Translations under genes and position numbers: made by a program
In this document: positions 18,298 through 27,617 of the stretch, in pieces
How the letters are laid out: every line of letters starts with the position of its first letter
How positions within the stretch are numbered: position 1 is the first letter of the stretch
The notes under the pieces: model-generated
Told to the model about the DNA's origin: nothing
The model's input: the letters and a program-made list of their open reading frames with translations, nothing else
The model's database searches: none
From: Staphylococcus gallinarum
GTDB lineage: Bacteria; Bacillota; Bacilli; Staphylococcales; Staphylococcaceae
Reading direction: 5' to 3'
Length of the DNA: 64,000 nt
Assembly: GCF_000875895.1 (NCBI RefSeq)
Contig: NZ_JXCF01000256.1
Location: 62,001 to 126,000, forward strand

Positions 18298-19218
18298 ATG
18301 CAACACAACACAGAAAAGAGAATTTTAGGTATTTTTCTAGCTATTGCTGGCGCTTCCTTTTGGGGATTAGGGGGAACTGTATCAGATTTTTTATTTCAAC
18401 ATCGCAACATTGAAATAAACTGGTACGTTACAGCACGATTATTAATTAGTGGCATCTTACTGCTGATTATATATAAGCTACTTAATCCTCGTAAATCCAT
18501 TTTCATCATATTTACATCAAAACGTAGTTTTATACAACTGATTATTTTTTCTATATTCGGTATGTTATTAGTGCAATATTCATATATGGCATCTATTAAC
18601 TACGGTAATGCAGCAGTGGCTACATTATTACAATATATCGCACCATTATATATTATTATATGGTATGTACTACGAGGACAAGAACGATTTAAAATGTTTG
18701 ACTGTATAGCTATTTTACTGACATTGTCAGGTACATTTTTATTACTAACGAATGGTTCCATAAGCAATTTAACTGTGCCGATGCCTAGTGTTTACTGGGG
18801 GATTATTTCAGGATTGTCCCTCACCTTTTATACATTATATGCTACGAGGTTATTGTTACGTTATCCTTCTATTTTAGTCGTTGGTTGGGCAATGTTAATT
18901 TCAGGTATTTTACTTAATTTCAAAGCACCAATTTGGCACATTGATGTTAATCATATCACATACTCAACCGGTATATACCTTGCTTTCGGGATTATATTTG
19001 GCACGGCAGTAGCATTTTTATTTTTTATCCAAAGCTTAAATTATCTAAGTGCAAAGGAAACTACATTATTTGGGACAATAGAACCAGTAATGGCCATTGT
19101 TTCTAGTGCACTTTGGCTACATGTTCAATTTTTACCATTACAAATTCTAGGCATTCTATTAATTATTATTTTAATTTTAACATTATCGTTAAAGAAACAA
19201 CCTAGCGATACTGAATGA
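18298..19218 (+). CDS. EamA/DMT-superfamily permease
   Basis: This is a 306-residue membrane protein with ten predicted helices in two EamA repeats (about 10-140 and 160-295). Typical features are WGLGGTVSDFLF near the first helix, NYGNAAVATLLQYIAPLYIIIWY in repeat 1, and LSAKETTLFGTIEPVMAIVSS in repeat 2. It is a drug/metabolite transporter family member, probably exporting an amino acid or metabolite. The divergent AraC regulator suggests inducible expression. It has an ATAGGTG ribosome site. Confidence 0.85.
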   Translation: MQHNTEKRILGIFLAIAGASFWGLGGTVSDFLFQHRNIEINWYVTARLLISGILLLIIYKLLNPRKSIFIIFTSKRSFIQLIIFSIFGMLLVQYSYMASINYGNAAVATLLQYIAPLYIIIWYVLRGQERFKMFDCIAILLTLSGTFLLLTNGSISNLTVPMPSVYWGIISGLSLTFYTLYATRLLLRYPSILVVGWAMLISGILLNFKAPIWHIDVNHITYSTGIYLAFGIIFGTAVAFLFFIQSLNYLSAKETTLFGTIEPVMAIVSSALWLHVQFLPLQILGILLIIILILTLSLKKQPSDTE

Positions 19219-19255
19219 TTAAACAATCAATATACAGCAAACTTGATATTATAAA

Positions 19256-19297
19256 AGAAGCGTGTCGCAAGAACTTAAAGGTTCAAGCGCACGCTTT
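19256..19297 (+). terminator. Terminator-like hairpin after the DMT permease gene
   Basis: AAGCGTG..GC (from 19258) pairs with GC..ACGCTT (to 19296), with an inner AGAAC/GTTC stem, followed by a short T run. A second perfect small hairpin, CCTAAGC-GTCA-GCTTAGG, lies at 19339-19356 before the convergent hydrolase gene. Confidence 0.55.
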
Positions 19298-19378
19298 GTT
19301 AATTATGTTCACTACTCAATATCTTTAATAACCTATACCTAAGCGTCAGCTTAGGTACGAATTGCATCGTTTATTCAA

Positions 19379-20356
19379 TTATCGCTTCAATATTCGCTTT
19401 AATTTATTAATTGTTTGTCGGCGTTCAGGTATATTAAAAATAGGATAAATATGAAATTGATTATATCCAACAATAAATTCATGTTCGATGTTATTGTGAT
19501 TTAACTTTGTCGATAGCCTCAACGCATCTGGATAAAGTAACTCTTTTGTACCAATTACTAATGTAATGTGACCTAATCCAGTCATATCTCCATTTATTGG
19601 TGACAATATACTATGTTCTAGTGGAAGCGTTGCTGCCCATTGTTTCAAGAAATAATTTAACCCTTGTATACCTAATAACGGATCAACAGTTTCATATTCA
19701 ATCGTTGCTGAATGATTGAATGTTGCATCAAGAACAGGAGATATTAATACTATATTATCCGGTTGTCTCATGTCTTTATGCTTCAGTAACTGTGCAAAGG
19801 CTAAAGCAATTTGTCCACCAGCAGAATCGCCCATTAGAATAATGCGAGAACAGTCTTGAGCTTGATATGTGTCTAGTATACGCTCATAAATAGCAGTGAT
19901 AAGTTTAAACGTCGCACGATAATCCGCATGAGGTACTTTCTGGTATATTGGCATTATAATGGTAGCTGATAATTCACTGGCTAATTGATCAACAAATTCA
20001 AAATGGCCTTGCAGTGGATCTTTAAACCAAGCACCACCGTGAATATATAATACAATATCTTGCGCATCATCCGGTTGCTGATTAATTATGTAAGTTGTAG
20101 TATCATTCTGGTCACATCTTTCTACTGTATTCTCAAATTGATGTTTCGGTTGCTGATGCAATCCTTTCGTTTCATATTGAGTGACAGATTGTGCACGCTG
20201 CGCCCCTTCAACTGTCGAAAATGTCAATTTACTTCTTGTCATTTTGAATACCTGTTCAATGAGAAAGCTTTTGTAACTTCTCTTCTCCTTAATCTTAGCA
20301 TAAGCAAAGGTAGCACCAATGGTTATCAATGGTACAAGCATTATTTTTTTCAGCAT
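19379..20356 (-). CDS. Alpha/beta-hydrolase fold esterase (HSL-like), membrane-anchored
   Basis: The start at 20356 has an AAAGGAGG site; the frame opens upstream at 20380 without one. From 20356 it has 325 residues. The N-terminal hydrophobic stretch (MLKKIMLVPLITIGATFAYA) is a signal or anchor. The oxyanion motif YIHGGAWF and the nucleophile elbow GDSAGGQIAL mark the hormone-sensitive-lipase family. Asp (in a KELLYPD region) and His (FHIYP) near the end complete the triad. It probably cleaves short-chain esters at the membrane. The substrate is unknown. Confidence 0.82.
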   Translation of the reverse strand: MLKKIMLVPLITIGATFAYAKIKEKRSYKSFLIEQVFKMTRSKLTFSTVEGAQRAQSVTQYETKGLHQQPKHQFENTVERCDQNDTTTYIINQQPDDAQDIVLYIHGGAWFKDPLQGHFEFVDQLASELSATIIMPIYQKVPHADYRATFKLITAIYERILDTYQAQDCSRIILMGDSAGGQIALAFAQLLKHKDMRQPDNIVLISPVLDATFNHSATIEYETVDPLLGIQGLNYFLKQWAATLPLEHSILSPINGDMTGLGHITLVIGTKELLYPDALRLSTKLNHNNIEHEFIVGYNQFHIYPIFNIPERRQTINKLKRILKR

Positions 20357-20464
20357 ATTATCGCCTCCTTTTCCAATCATAATGAATTAATATTTATTTG
20401 AAAAAGGTTTTGTTTTATAAAATTATGTATTAAGCATAACGTACAAAGTGCTTCAATGTAGAAA

Positions 20465-20983
20465 TTACCAAACTATGCCATTATCTCCATCTATACCTTC
20501 ATTTAATAACTTTGCCATATACAATTCATCAAAGTAATGTTCGTCCATAAATATAGATTGACGTTTGATACCTTCTATCTTAAATCCTAACTTTTCATAA
20601 AAGTTCACTGCGGGGGTATTCGTCGTTATCACAGTTAATTCTAATCTTCTCAAACCCTTACGTTCAGCCCATTTCAATGTTTCCTCAAACATCTGTGTGG
20701 CATATCCACGTTTACGATAATCATTCATCATTCCAATAACAATATAACCAATGTGCTTTATTTTAGAAACTGTACTAATATGAACCATTAAATATCCTAC
20801 AATATCATTGTTATCTGTTTTCACACCGATAAAAAAGTTTAATTTAAGCTCTTCTGCTAACTTTTCTTGATTAAAATTTCTTTCATCGGGCAAATACAGC
20901 ATAAATTGTGACTCTTTATCAATTTGTTTCATACAACGATATAGCGCTTCAGCTTCGTCGGGACATATTCGCTCAATTCTCAT
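20465..20983 (-). CDS. GNAT-family N-acetyltransferase
   Basis: This is a 172-residue single-domain GNAT. The acetyl-CoA loop appears as MMNDYRKRGYATQMFEE (about 87-103), preceded by the beta strand IGYIVIG. The later beta-bulge segment LELTVITTNTPAVNFYEKLGFK fixes the fold. The acceptor is unknown. It starts at an ATG with a GGGGGAGG site. It lies alone between the hydrolase and thioredoxin genes. Confidence 0.82.
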   Translation of the reverse strand: MRIERICPDEAEALYRCMKQIDKESQFMLYLPDERNFNQEKLAEELKLNFFIGVKTDNNDIVGYLMVHISTVSKIKHIGYIVIGMMNDYRKRGYATQMFEETLKWAERKGLRRLELTVITTNTPAVNFYEKLGFKIEGIKRQSIFMDEHYFDELYMAKLLNEGIDGDNGIVW

Positions 20984-21109
20984 ACAATTAACCTCCCCCT
21001 ATTGATTATCACTATAATACAATATTTCATTTAATAAAGATACAACTTATTTAATGAAACCATCTTTTATTTTGCACAACATTTATAGCTAGCACTTTAC
21101 ATAAAGAAA

Positions 21110-21157
21110 GCTTCTCCAACGAACCATGCCAACTGAGTGATTGTTCGTCAAAGAAGC
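21110..21157 (-). terminator. Intrinsic terminator after the thioredoxin-like gene
   Basis: GCTTCT..ACGAAC (from 21110) pairs with GTTCGT..AGAAGC (to 21157), followed on the minus strand by a T-rich segment. Confidence 0.6.
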
Positions 21158-21184
21158 ATCCATACTTCCTTCTATATTCATTTT

Positions 21185-21511
21185 TCACGCTATACTTTGA
21201 TACATTAAGTTTAATTGCTTTTCAAATAATTGCATATCAATAAATCTTCCCTGCCTATGCATTTCTTTGCCTTCTAAATATATTAAATCAACAGGTACAG
21301 TGAAGATATTTAATTCACCTGCAATGGCTTCTAATTCACTCTGATTAATTACGCCTAGAACTACGCCTGGATACTCTTCGACTAAACCTCTGATCTGTGG
21401 TAATACAGCATGACACACACTACAATTATCTCTCATAACATGTATGACAGCTAGTTTATGCGTATGAACAAAATCCTGATATGCTGCAATTGTTGACAAT
21501 AATTGCTCCAC
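21185..21511 (-). CDS. Thioredoxin-like protein with CSVC active site
   Basis: This is a 108-residue thioredoxin-fold protein. The redox site is Cys30-Ser-Val-Cys33 in RDNCSVCHAVLP, and the cis-Pro loop is in FTVPVDLIYL near 72-81. The GTG start at 21511 is preceded by AAGGAAGG. It is cytoplasmic, with no signal. It resembles small staphylococcal YtpP-like thioredoxins, possibly linked to low-molecular-weight thiol (bacillithiol) homeostasis. The D-cysteine desulfhydrase-like gene is 144 bp upstream on the same strand. Confidence 0.82.
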   Translation of the reverse strand: MEQLLSTIAAYQDFVHTHKLAVIHVMRDNCSVCHAVLPQIRGLVEEYPGVVLGVINQSELEAIAGELNIFTVPVDLIYLEGKEMHRQGRFIDMQLFEKQLNLMYQSIA

Positions 21512-21655
21512 TTATGACCACCTTCCTTACCACATAAAGTGTATCTCATTATGAAACATTGTCCTATAAAATAGCAATCAATTTGCTTTTTTATAGTCTT
21601 TTCAATTTAGCTTTATATTCTATCTAAAATTCAAATATATTTTACATTGGTCAAC

Positions 21656-22630
21656 TTAATCTTGGTTACTAATCATGTGTTGAATGCGTTGTCTTGTCTC
21701 TTCTGTATAGCCCTGTAGACCACCAGTATGAATAAATAATATGTGCTCTTGATTATTATAGTTTCCTTGCTTTATCTCGGAGATTAAACCACGAAAGGCT
21801 TTACCAGTATAAGTAGGATCAAAAATAATCCCCTCTTGTTGCGCAATTTCAACATAGAATGCTAATTCTTCATCCGTAGCTTGACCATATCCTAAACCAA
21901 TATAATGATCATTAATATTTATTGAATCGAATGATGTTACTGATTTATCTATATCATGTATGATTTCTTTCACTTTATCGGTAAAGGCAGGCGCACTTTG
22001 ATCGACTGCATAACCAATCACTTTTGTCTGCTCATTATGTACGTTGTTCCCATACCACAAGCCTGCATATGTACCACCTGAACCTACTGCTACATTGATA
22101 GAGTCAAAATGAATATTCATCGTTTGTTGTTGTTTAAGTATTTCCTCATATGCATTGATATATCCATGAGTACCAATCCAATCCGAGGCACCTACGGGTA
22201 TAATCAACGGATGTTTACCCTCAGACTTTAATTGATGATACAGTTCATCCATTGTATCTTCTCTCGAAGTGTCAGCACTGATTTGATGAATTTTTGCACC
22301 GAGCATCGTACCTAAAAATAAATTACCTTCGAAAATAGCTGCATCTCCTCGTAATACCAAATGACACTCTAGATTGTATTTAGCACATAATGCTGCTGTT
22401 GCGCGGGCATGATTTGAAGTAATAGCTCCCGTTGTAATAACTGTGTCATATCCATTATCAAACACATATTGAATCGTATATTCTAGCTTTCTCACTTTAT
22501 TTCCAGATATTTCTGCTCCCGTATAGTCATCACGTTTTACATAAATTTGCTTTCCTAATGTACTACTTAATTGATCTAATTTTTGAATAGGTGTATTTAA
22601 ATTCGCTATATTTAACTTTCTTTGTAACAT
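21656..22630 (-). CDS. D-cysteine desulfhydrase / ACC-deaminase family PLP enzyme
   Basis: This is a 324-residue fold type II PLP enzyme. The Schiff-base Lys is Lys45 in SGNKVRKLE. SNHARATAALC (about 88-98) covers substrate and PLP contacts, GSGGTYAG is the phosphate-binding loop, and HTGGLQGY lies near the end. Family members degrade D-cysteine to pyruvate, sulfide and ammonia, or act on other D-amino acids; ACC deaminase itself is less likely without its specific residues. It has an AAGGGGG site. Its role may be D-cysteine detoxification or sulfide release. Confidence 0.82.
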   Translation of the reverse strand: MLQRKLNIANLNTPIQKLDQLSSTLGKQIYVKRDDYTGAEISGNKVRKLEYTIQYVFDNGYDTVITTGAITSNHARATAALCAKYNLECHLVLRGDAAIFEGNLFLGTMLGAKIHQISADTSREDTMDELYHQLKSEGKHPLIIPVGASDWIGTHGYINAYEEILKQQQTMNIHFDSINVAVGSGGTYAGLWYGNNVHNEQTKVIGYAVDQSAPAFTDKVKEIIHDIDKSVTSFDSININDHYIGLGYGQATDEELAFYVEIAQQEGIIFDPTYTGKAFRGLISEIKQGNYNNQEHILFIHTGGLQGYTEETRQRIQHMISNQD

Positions 22631-22733
22631 TGGTCATTCCCCCTTCGATTATCTTTGTTCCATTAAATCATTACTACAACGCGTTAAAATTTCAGAACAC
22701 GTAACATGTAAAATAATTCTGTATGAGCAATGA

Positions 22734-23288
22734 TTATTGCTTGTTATAATCGCGCTTTAATAGTGAATAACGATTCATATCTCTGTATGCCTCACCATCA
22801 AACATATCTTCTAAGTCTGTTCCAACATAAGAGAAACCAACCTTTTCTGCTACTTTATTACTAGCAATATTGCGTACATCTGCCTTGATAGTTAATTTAT
22901 TCAAGCCAAATACTTCAAAGGCAAGATAGCACAAATGTTGAACACATTGCGTCGTTATTTGACGACCTGCATAACTTTCCGCAATCCAATAACCAATTTC
23001 CGCCTTTTTATGTTGCATTTGAATCTTATGCAAATCAATTGTACCAATCAATTCATCTTCAAAATAGATAAGATACAAGCGACCTTTATTTTGTGCTTGA
23101 TGATTTAGCATCATTGTTAAATATTGTTGCTCATCTTCAAGCGTCATATCCTCTTGAATAAAATCTAGAAAGGTTACTAAATGTTGAAAGTTTGATTTTA
23201 TTGTATTGTACAACGCTTCTGCCATATATAATTCTGGCTGTACAAGTTTAATTTGAGGTGTAACATTTATCGCTAGTTGATACTCCAT
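22734..23288 (-). CDS. GNAT acetyltransferase of the RimJ/RimL type
   Basis: This is a 184-residue GNAT of the ribosomal-protein-serine acetyltransferase (RimL/YdaF) group. Features are IGTIDLHKIQMQHKKAEIGYWI (about 97-118), ESYAGRQITTQC as the CoA loop, and VRNIASNKVAEKVGFSYVG near 146-164. It modifies either a protein N-terminus or a small amine; the substrate is unknown. Single gene with an AAAGGG site. Confidence 0.8.
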   Translation of the reverse strand: MEYQLAINVTPQIKLVQPELYMAEALYNTIKSNFQHLVTFLDFIQEDMTLEDEQQYLTMMLNHQAQNKGRLYLIYFEDELIGTIDLHKIQMQHKKAEIGYWIAESYAGRQITTQCVQHLCYLAFEVFGLNKLTIKADVRNIASNKVAEKVGFSYVGTDLEDMFDGEAYRDMNRYSLLKRDYNKQ

Positions 23289-23786
23289 ATAATCACCCTT
23301 TTTTTCTATTTATTTCATAGTAGATATAAATTCAGAATTTTTCAACATTTAATTTGGACGAAGTATGGATTGTTGAAATTAGCTATTTAAAGTTATCATT
23401 TTCAGAGATAAACATTTCCGTTTCCACCAGTAGCGTTAATTGAGACATATTATAAATTTTTATACATCAGACGCCCCGTGCCTCGTTAATTTTGTTTAGT
23501 GGTGTTTATTAAATGATACGATCGGGTCTTATTTTTTAGTAATAAGATAAAAGCACTGTGTATGGTTTGCGAGACATCTATGTGAGTAAGGTGAGTGTCG
23601 ACATGAGACTCGAATCAACTTCCTAGACGAGCAAGCAATAATAATACGAAGTATTGATATAAATTAACAAGCCCCTCAAAGATTTTTGATCTTTGAGGGG
23701 CTTTTTGCTGGTTAAATATGTCCCAGACTCTATATTATATCTTTGATACTGTCTTACTATAATCTAACAGTAAGTAAATGTATTGA
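23289..23786. other. 500-bp noncoding region with a possible small RNA on the plus strand
   Basis: No credible coding frame is seen. On the plus strand, a TTGTTT..TGATAC promoter-like pair near 23495-23520 could start an RNA of about 180 nt. It would end at the strong hairpin at 23669-23703 and contains smaller hairpins such as AATAC-GAA-GTATT (23645-23657). The same hairpin may merely terminate ptsG from the other strand. Confidence 0.3.
23669..23706. terminator. Strong bidirectional intrinsic terminator downstream of ptsG
   Basis: This is a perfect 15-bp stem: AAGCCCCTCAAAGAT (23669-23683) and its complement at 23689-23703, with a 5-nt loop. It has a T run on the plus side and TTGTTAATTT on the minus side. 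It serves ptsG (minus) and possibly a plus-strand RNA. Confidence 0.85.
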
Positions 23787-25832
23787 TTATCTCACAGTAA
23801 TCAACAAGTCACCACTTGTTACATGTTCCACATCTTGAACTTTAAAGTTACGCTCTTCTAAGTTTGTTAATATTAACGGTGTCACAATACTTGGTGCGTG
23901 TTCTTTAATATAATCAAGGTCCACTTTCATAATTGGCTGACCTTTTTTAATATGTTCATCTGTTGCTACTAAGCTTTCAAATCCTTTACCTTCTAGCTTA
24001 ACTGTATCTATTCCAATATGAATTAATAGTTCTAATCCATCTTCTGAAATTAACCCTATCGCATGTTTTGTTGGGAATATTGTCTTAACAGTACCATTAA
24101 ATGGTGCAACAATCGTGCCATCCTCTGGAATAAAGCCTAAACCTTCGCCCATCATTTTTTGTGCAAATACCTGATCCGGCACTTCACTTAAAGGTACGAT
24201 TTTACCAGTACCAGGGGCAAATACTTCTATCAATGTCTGTTTATCGGCTGTATCTTGATTATCTGCTGCTGGTACTTGTACTACATCATCATCTGTAACC
24301 GTTGTTTCACTTGGTTTCGTGATTTCACCACTCATAATCATTGCCATGTCATGCTTGATTTGATCTGATTTAGGACCGAAAATAGCTTGCATATTATTTC
24401 CAACCTCAAGTACTCCAGATGCACCTAGTTGCTTTAATGCTTCAACGTTTACAGCTGACTTATCATTCACTTCAACTCTTAAACGTGTGATACAAGCATC
24501 TAAATGTTTAATATTAGATTTTCCACCCATAGCATCTAAGACTTTAAACGGCAGATCATTTTTCGCTACACTGTTACTTTGCATATCTTTATCTTCTCGG
24601 CCTGGTGTTTTATAGTTGAATTTCTTAATAATAAATCTAAAGATAAAGTAGTATAATACGCCATACACAAGACCAACAGGTATAACAAGCCACCATGCTG
24701 TTTTATTTGGCATAATATTTAATAATAAAAAGTCTATAAAGCCACCTGAGAATGTATAACCTAGATATACATGAAGTACATACATAATTAAGAAACTCAA
24801 ACCATCGAGCACTGCATGAATAAAGAATAATAATGGTGCTACAAATAAGAATGAGAATTCTAATGGTTCTGTAATACCTGTTAAGAATGACGTTAAAGCA
24901 CCTGAAAGCATTAAACCTCCGACTACTTTACGATTTTCCTTTTTAGCAGAATGATAAATTGCTAAGGCAGCTGCTGGTAAACCAAACATCATAACAGGGA
25001 ATTCCCCACCCATAAATTTACCTGCAGTCAATGGTACATTGTCTCTAATTTGCTCTATAAATATACGCTGATCACCATGAATGATTTGACCTGCTGCATT
25101 TTTATAACTACCAAATTCAAACCAGAATGGTGCATGGAAAATATGATGCAAGCCAAATGGAATGAGTAAACGTTTGATAAACCCAAATAAGAATACGGCT
25201 AAACCTGTATTTGAATCAAGTAATCCTTCACTAAAGGCATTTAAGCCAGTTTGAATAAACGGCCAAATTACTCCCATTGGAAATGCTAAGATAAACGAAC
25301 ATGTTGCCATCATAATTGGTACAAAACGTTTACCAGCAAAGAATCCTAAATAACTCGGTAGCGATATATTATAGAATTTGTTGTAACACCATGCAGCTAG
25401 TGCCCCGACGATAATACCGCCAAACACCCCTGTTTGTAATGTCGGTATACCCAACACACTAGCATAACCACTTGCAGTGTCATTAACATTTTCAGGTGTA
25501 ATATGCAAAAATGCACCCATTGTCTTATTCATAACAATAAATCCAACAAAGGCAGCAATAGCTGCTACACCATCACCACTCGCTAAACCAATGGCTACAC
25601 CGAGCGCAAAGATAATCGGTAAATTATCAAAGATTATCCCACCGGCACCTTCCATCATTTGAGCTACATTTTGAAAACCTTCCGCTTTAATAAATGGTAA
25701 ATAAGACTGTAAAAACTCTCCTTGAAAAGCTGTTCCAAGTGCTAGTAATAGACCAGCAGCTGGAAGAATTGCAACAGGTAACATCAATGCCTTCCCAATT
25801 CGTTGCAATTGTCCAAAAAGCTTCTTAAACAT
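23787..25832 (-). CDS. ptsG: Glucose-specific PTS permease EIICBA
   Basis: This is a 681-residue multidomain PTS protein, counted from the ATG at 25832; an ATG at 25841 lies too close to the ribosome site. EIIC membrane domain (about 1-405): [15 protein letters not shown], the conserved [12 protein letters not shown] and [17 protein letters not shown] (about 425-500): phosphorylated Cys447 in [14 protein letters not shown] (about 535-680): active His605 in [10 protein letters not shown]. It imports and phosphorylates glucose at the membrane using HPr. The order CBA and the length match S. aureus PtsG. The leader carries a RAT/terminator and a cre-like site, so GlcT antitermination and CcpA control are expected. 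Confidence 0.93.
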   Translation of the reverse strand: MFKKLFGQLQRIGKALMLPVAILPAAGLLLALGTAFQGEFLQSYLPFIKAEGFQNVAQMMEGAGGIIFDNLPIIFALGVAIGLASGDGVAAIAAFVGFIVMNKTMGAFLHITPENVNDTASGYASVLGIPTLQTGVFGGIIVGALAAWCYNKFYNISLPSYLGFFAGKRFVPIMMATCSFILAFPMGVIWPFIQTGLNAFSEGLLDSNTGLAVFLFGFIKRLLIPFGLHHIFHAPFWFEFGSYKNAAGQIIHGDQRIFIEQIRDNVPLTAGKFMGGEFPVMMFGLPAAALAIYHSAKKENRKVVGGLMLSGALTSFLTGITEPLEFSFLFVAPLLFFIHAVLDGLSFLIMYVLHVYLGYTFSGGFIDFLLLNIMPNKTAWWLVIPVGLVYGVLYYFIFRFIIKKFNYKTPGREDKDMQSNSVAKNDLPFKVLDAMGGKSNIKHLDACITRLRVEVNDKSAVNVEALKQLGASGVLEVGNNMQAIFGPKSDQIKHDMAMIMSGEITKPSETTVTDDDVVQVPAADNQDTADKQTLIEVFAPGTGKIVPLSEVPDQVFAQKMMGEGLGFIPEDGTIVAPFNGTVKTIFPTKHAIGLISEDGLELLIHIGIDTVKLEGKGFESLVATDEHIKKGQPIMKVDLDYIKEHAPSIVTPLILTNLEERNFKVQDVEHVTSGDLLITVR

Positions 25833-25882
25833 GAATAACATCCCTTCTTAATTCATTTATTACGCGTTATAAGCATATAAAA

Positions 25883-25955
25883 AAGGCATGAACAAACAAG
25901 ACTATACATTTCCATAGTCATTTCGTTTGCTCATGCCTGCATCACCAGTAACACG
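25883..25955 (-). promoter_or_regulatory. GlcT-type RAT antiterminator and overlapping terminator in the ptsG leader
   Basis: On the minus strand, a RAT-like segment (25929-25955, reading CGTGTTACTGG..CAGGCATGAGC) overlaps the 5' arm of a long terminator hairpin. That hairpin's arms are AGGCATGA..AAACGAAATGACTATG and the complement down to 25883, followed by TTTTT. This is the known layout of ptsG leaders controlled by the BglG-family antiterminator GlcT in Bacillus and S. carnosus. Confidence 0.8.
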
Positions 25956-25988
25956 CAATATGATATTGTATTTAAAATCATTATATAA

Positions 25989-26002
25989 TGAAAGCGCTAT
26001 TT
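25989..26002 (-). promoter_or_regulatory. cre-like site upstream of ptsG
   Basis: TGAAAGCGCTATTT keeps the AAAGCGCT core of the CcpA site and matches 12 of 14 positions of TGWAARCGYTWWCA. It lies just upstream of the RAT leader. Inferred catabolite control. Confidence 0.4.
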
Positions 26003-26061
26003 CGACAATATCTTTTTTCATATTTAAAGAAAAATTTCTTACATTCATACAACAATGCAGT

Positions 26062-27456
26062 TTAATACCCTAATAACAATGCAAGTGTCATTGCTACACT
26101 ACAAACAACCACCCAAAGTAGTATGAGCTTCCAAGCAAACTTTAACCATTGTATATACGTAATCTTGCCTACTGCTAACGCCCCCATCAAAATGGCTGAT
26201 GTTGGAAATAATACATTACTAATCGCATCACCATATTGAAAGGCCAAAACTGTAAGTTGTCTATTGATTTCCAACAAATCGGAAATTGGAACCATTAACG
26301 GCATCGTTGTTAATGCTTGACCAGACCCGGAAGGAATAAAGAAGTTTAATAAAAATTGTAATACAAACATCATCAATATCACTATTGTTGGATGTACGCC
26401 ATGTAACAATAATGTCATACCATGAACTATAGAATCTATGATATGGCCATTTTCTAATATGACGATAATACCTTTTGCAAAACCAACGATCATAGCACCA
26501 AATAAGATGTCTTTCATCCCTTCAATCATTGCGTCGAAGGTCCCATTTACGCCCAAACCACCAACAAATCCTGCTAATAAACCTGCTATAATAAAGTTTG
26601 CACTCATTTCATTAAATGACCACCCGAAAGAAAATATACCGTAAACATTTAACAAGATGGTTGCAACAATAAAAAGTAGACCAAGCGCTTGTCTCTTACA
26701 AAAACGAGACTGCTCGACCGTCGTTTGTACTGACCTTTCTTTCTGCTCTAATTCATAAACGATACTTTTAGACATGTCATTTTTCACCCGGCGACCATAT
26801 AACATAACGACAGATATCGCTACAAGTAACACCACAATATAAATCACTGTTCGTAATCCCCAACCTGAAAACATAGGCAATTCTGCTACAGATTGTGCAA
26901 CACCAACGGTAAATGGATTGAGCATGCCTCCTAAAAATCCACTTGCGGCACCAAGTATAACCATTGAAACGCCAGTCATTGCATCATACCCCAATGTTCG
27001 TGCAATAATAATGCCTATTGGCACAAATATGATTGTTTCTTCCGCTAATCCAATTGTAAATCCTAATATTGAAAATATGAGCATCGTTAACGGAATCATC
27101 AGCACTTTAAATCTACCCAATATTTGCATCGCTGTGTTGACACCATTTTCAAATGCACCAGTCTTATGAACTATTCCAAACGCGCCACCAACTAAAAAGA
27201 TATAAAATACAATTTCGCCACCACTAATAAGCCCTTCTGGTATTGCACGAAATATATCAAAAAATGATACACCATGCTGATTAATCTCATGGTATGTACC
27301 TGATACCACTAATGTTTGTCCATCCTTTTTCTCTCTATCATATGCACCGGCAGGTATAATATAAGTTAATACACTTGCACAGACAATAATAGATAATAGT
27401 AGCGCATAAGTATGTGGTGTTTTAATATGTTTCAATTGTTTAATTCGTTTTGTCAT
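26062..27456 (-). CDS. YfcC-family (C4-dicarboxylate anaerobic carrier-like) membrane permease
   Basis: This is a 464-residue protein with about 12 to 13 helices of the DcuC/YfcC/ArcD-like group. Conserved elements are YIIPAGAYDRE (33-43), the discontinuous helix GFTIGLAEETIIFVPIGI (about 131-148), GAASGFLGGMLNPFTVGVAQ (about 168-187) and NFFIPSGSGQALTTMPLMVPISD near 368-390. Family members move dicarboxylates or basic amino acids; substrate unassigned. It lies between ptsG and cidC on the same strand but is separated from both by terminators, so it is transcribed on its own. Confidence 0.85.
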   Translation of the reverse strand: MTKRIKQLKHIKTPHTYALLLSIIVCASVLTYIIPAGAYDREKKDGQTLVVSGTYHEINQHGVSFFDIFRAIPEGLISGGEIVFYIFLVGGAFGIVHKTGAFENGVNTAMQILGRFKVLMIPLTMLIFSILGFTIGLAEETIIFVPIGIIIARTLGYDAMTGVSMVILGAASGFLGGMLNPFTVGVAQSVAELPMFSGWGLRTVIYIVVLLVAISVVMLYGRRVKNDMSKSIVYELEQKERSVQTTVEQSRFCKRQALGLLFIVATILLNVYGIFSFGWSFNEMSANFIIAGLLAGFVGGLGVNGTFDAMIEGMKDILFGAMIVGFAKGIIVILENGHIIDSIVHGMTLLLHGVHPTIVILMMFVLQFLLNFFIPSGSGQALTTMPLMVPISDLLEINRQLTVLAFQYGDAISNVLFPTSAILMGALAVGKITYIQWLKFAWKLILLWVVVCSVAMTLALLLGY

Positions 27457-27553
27457 TGTGAATAAACATCCCCTTCAATACATCACATATGTAATTTTAC
27501 TATATATCAATAACCTATTTTCCGGGAAATATTCAATTACCTTAATTTCATAT

Positions 27554-27594
27554 AAAAAACAACCCGAAATAAGCTCGTTGCTCATTTCGGGTTG
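27554..27594 (-). terminator. Intrinsic terminator after cidC
   Basis: CAACCCGAAATAAG (27560-27573) pairs with CTCATTTCGGGTTG (27581-27594), one G-T pair, followed on the minus strand by TTTTTT at 27559-27554. It marks the end of the cid operon. Confidence 0.88.
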
Positions 27595-27617
27595 TTGATT
27601 GATTACTATTTAAATGA

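Noticed and set aside
22684-22702. CodY-like match upstream of the D-cysteine desulfhydrase-like gene
   Set aside because: About four mismatches to consensus, no better than chance in AT-rich DNA.
27510-27530. Palindromic TATTTTCCGGGAAAT upstream of the YfcC gene as a CodY box
   Set aside because: The central bases differ at several consensus positions; it may be another operator but I could not assign it.
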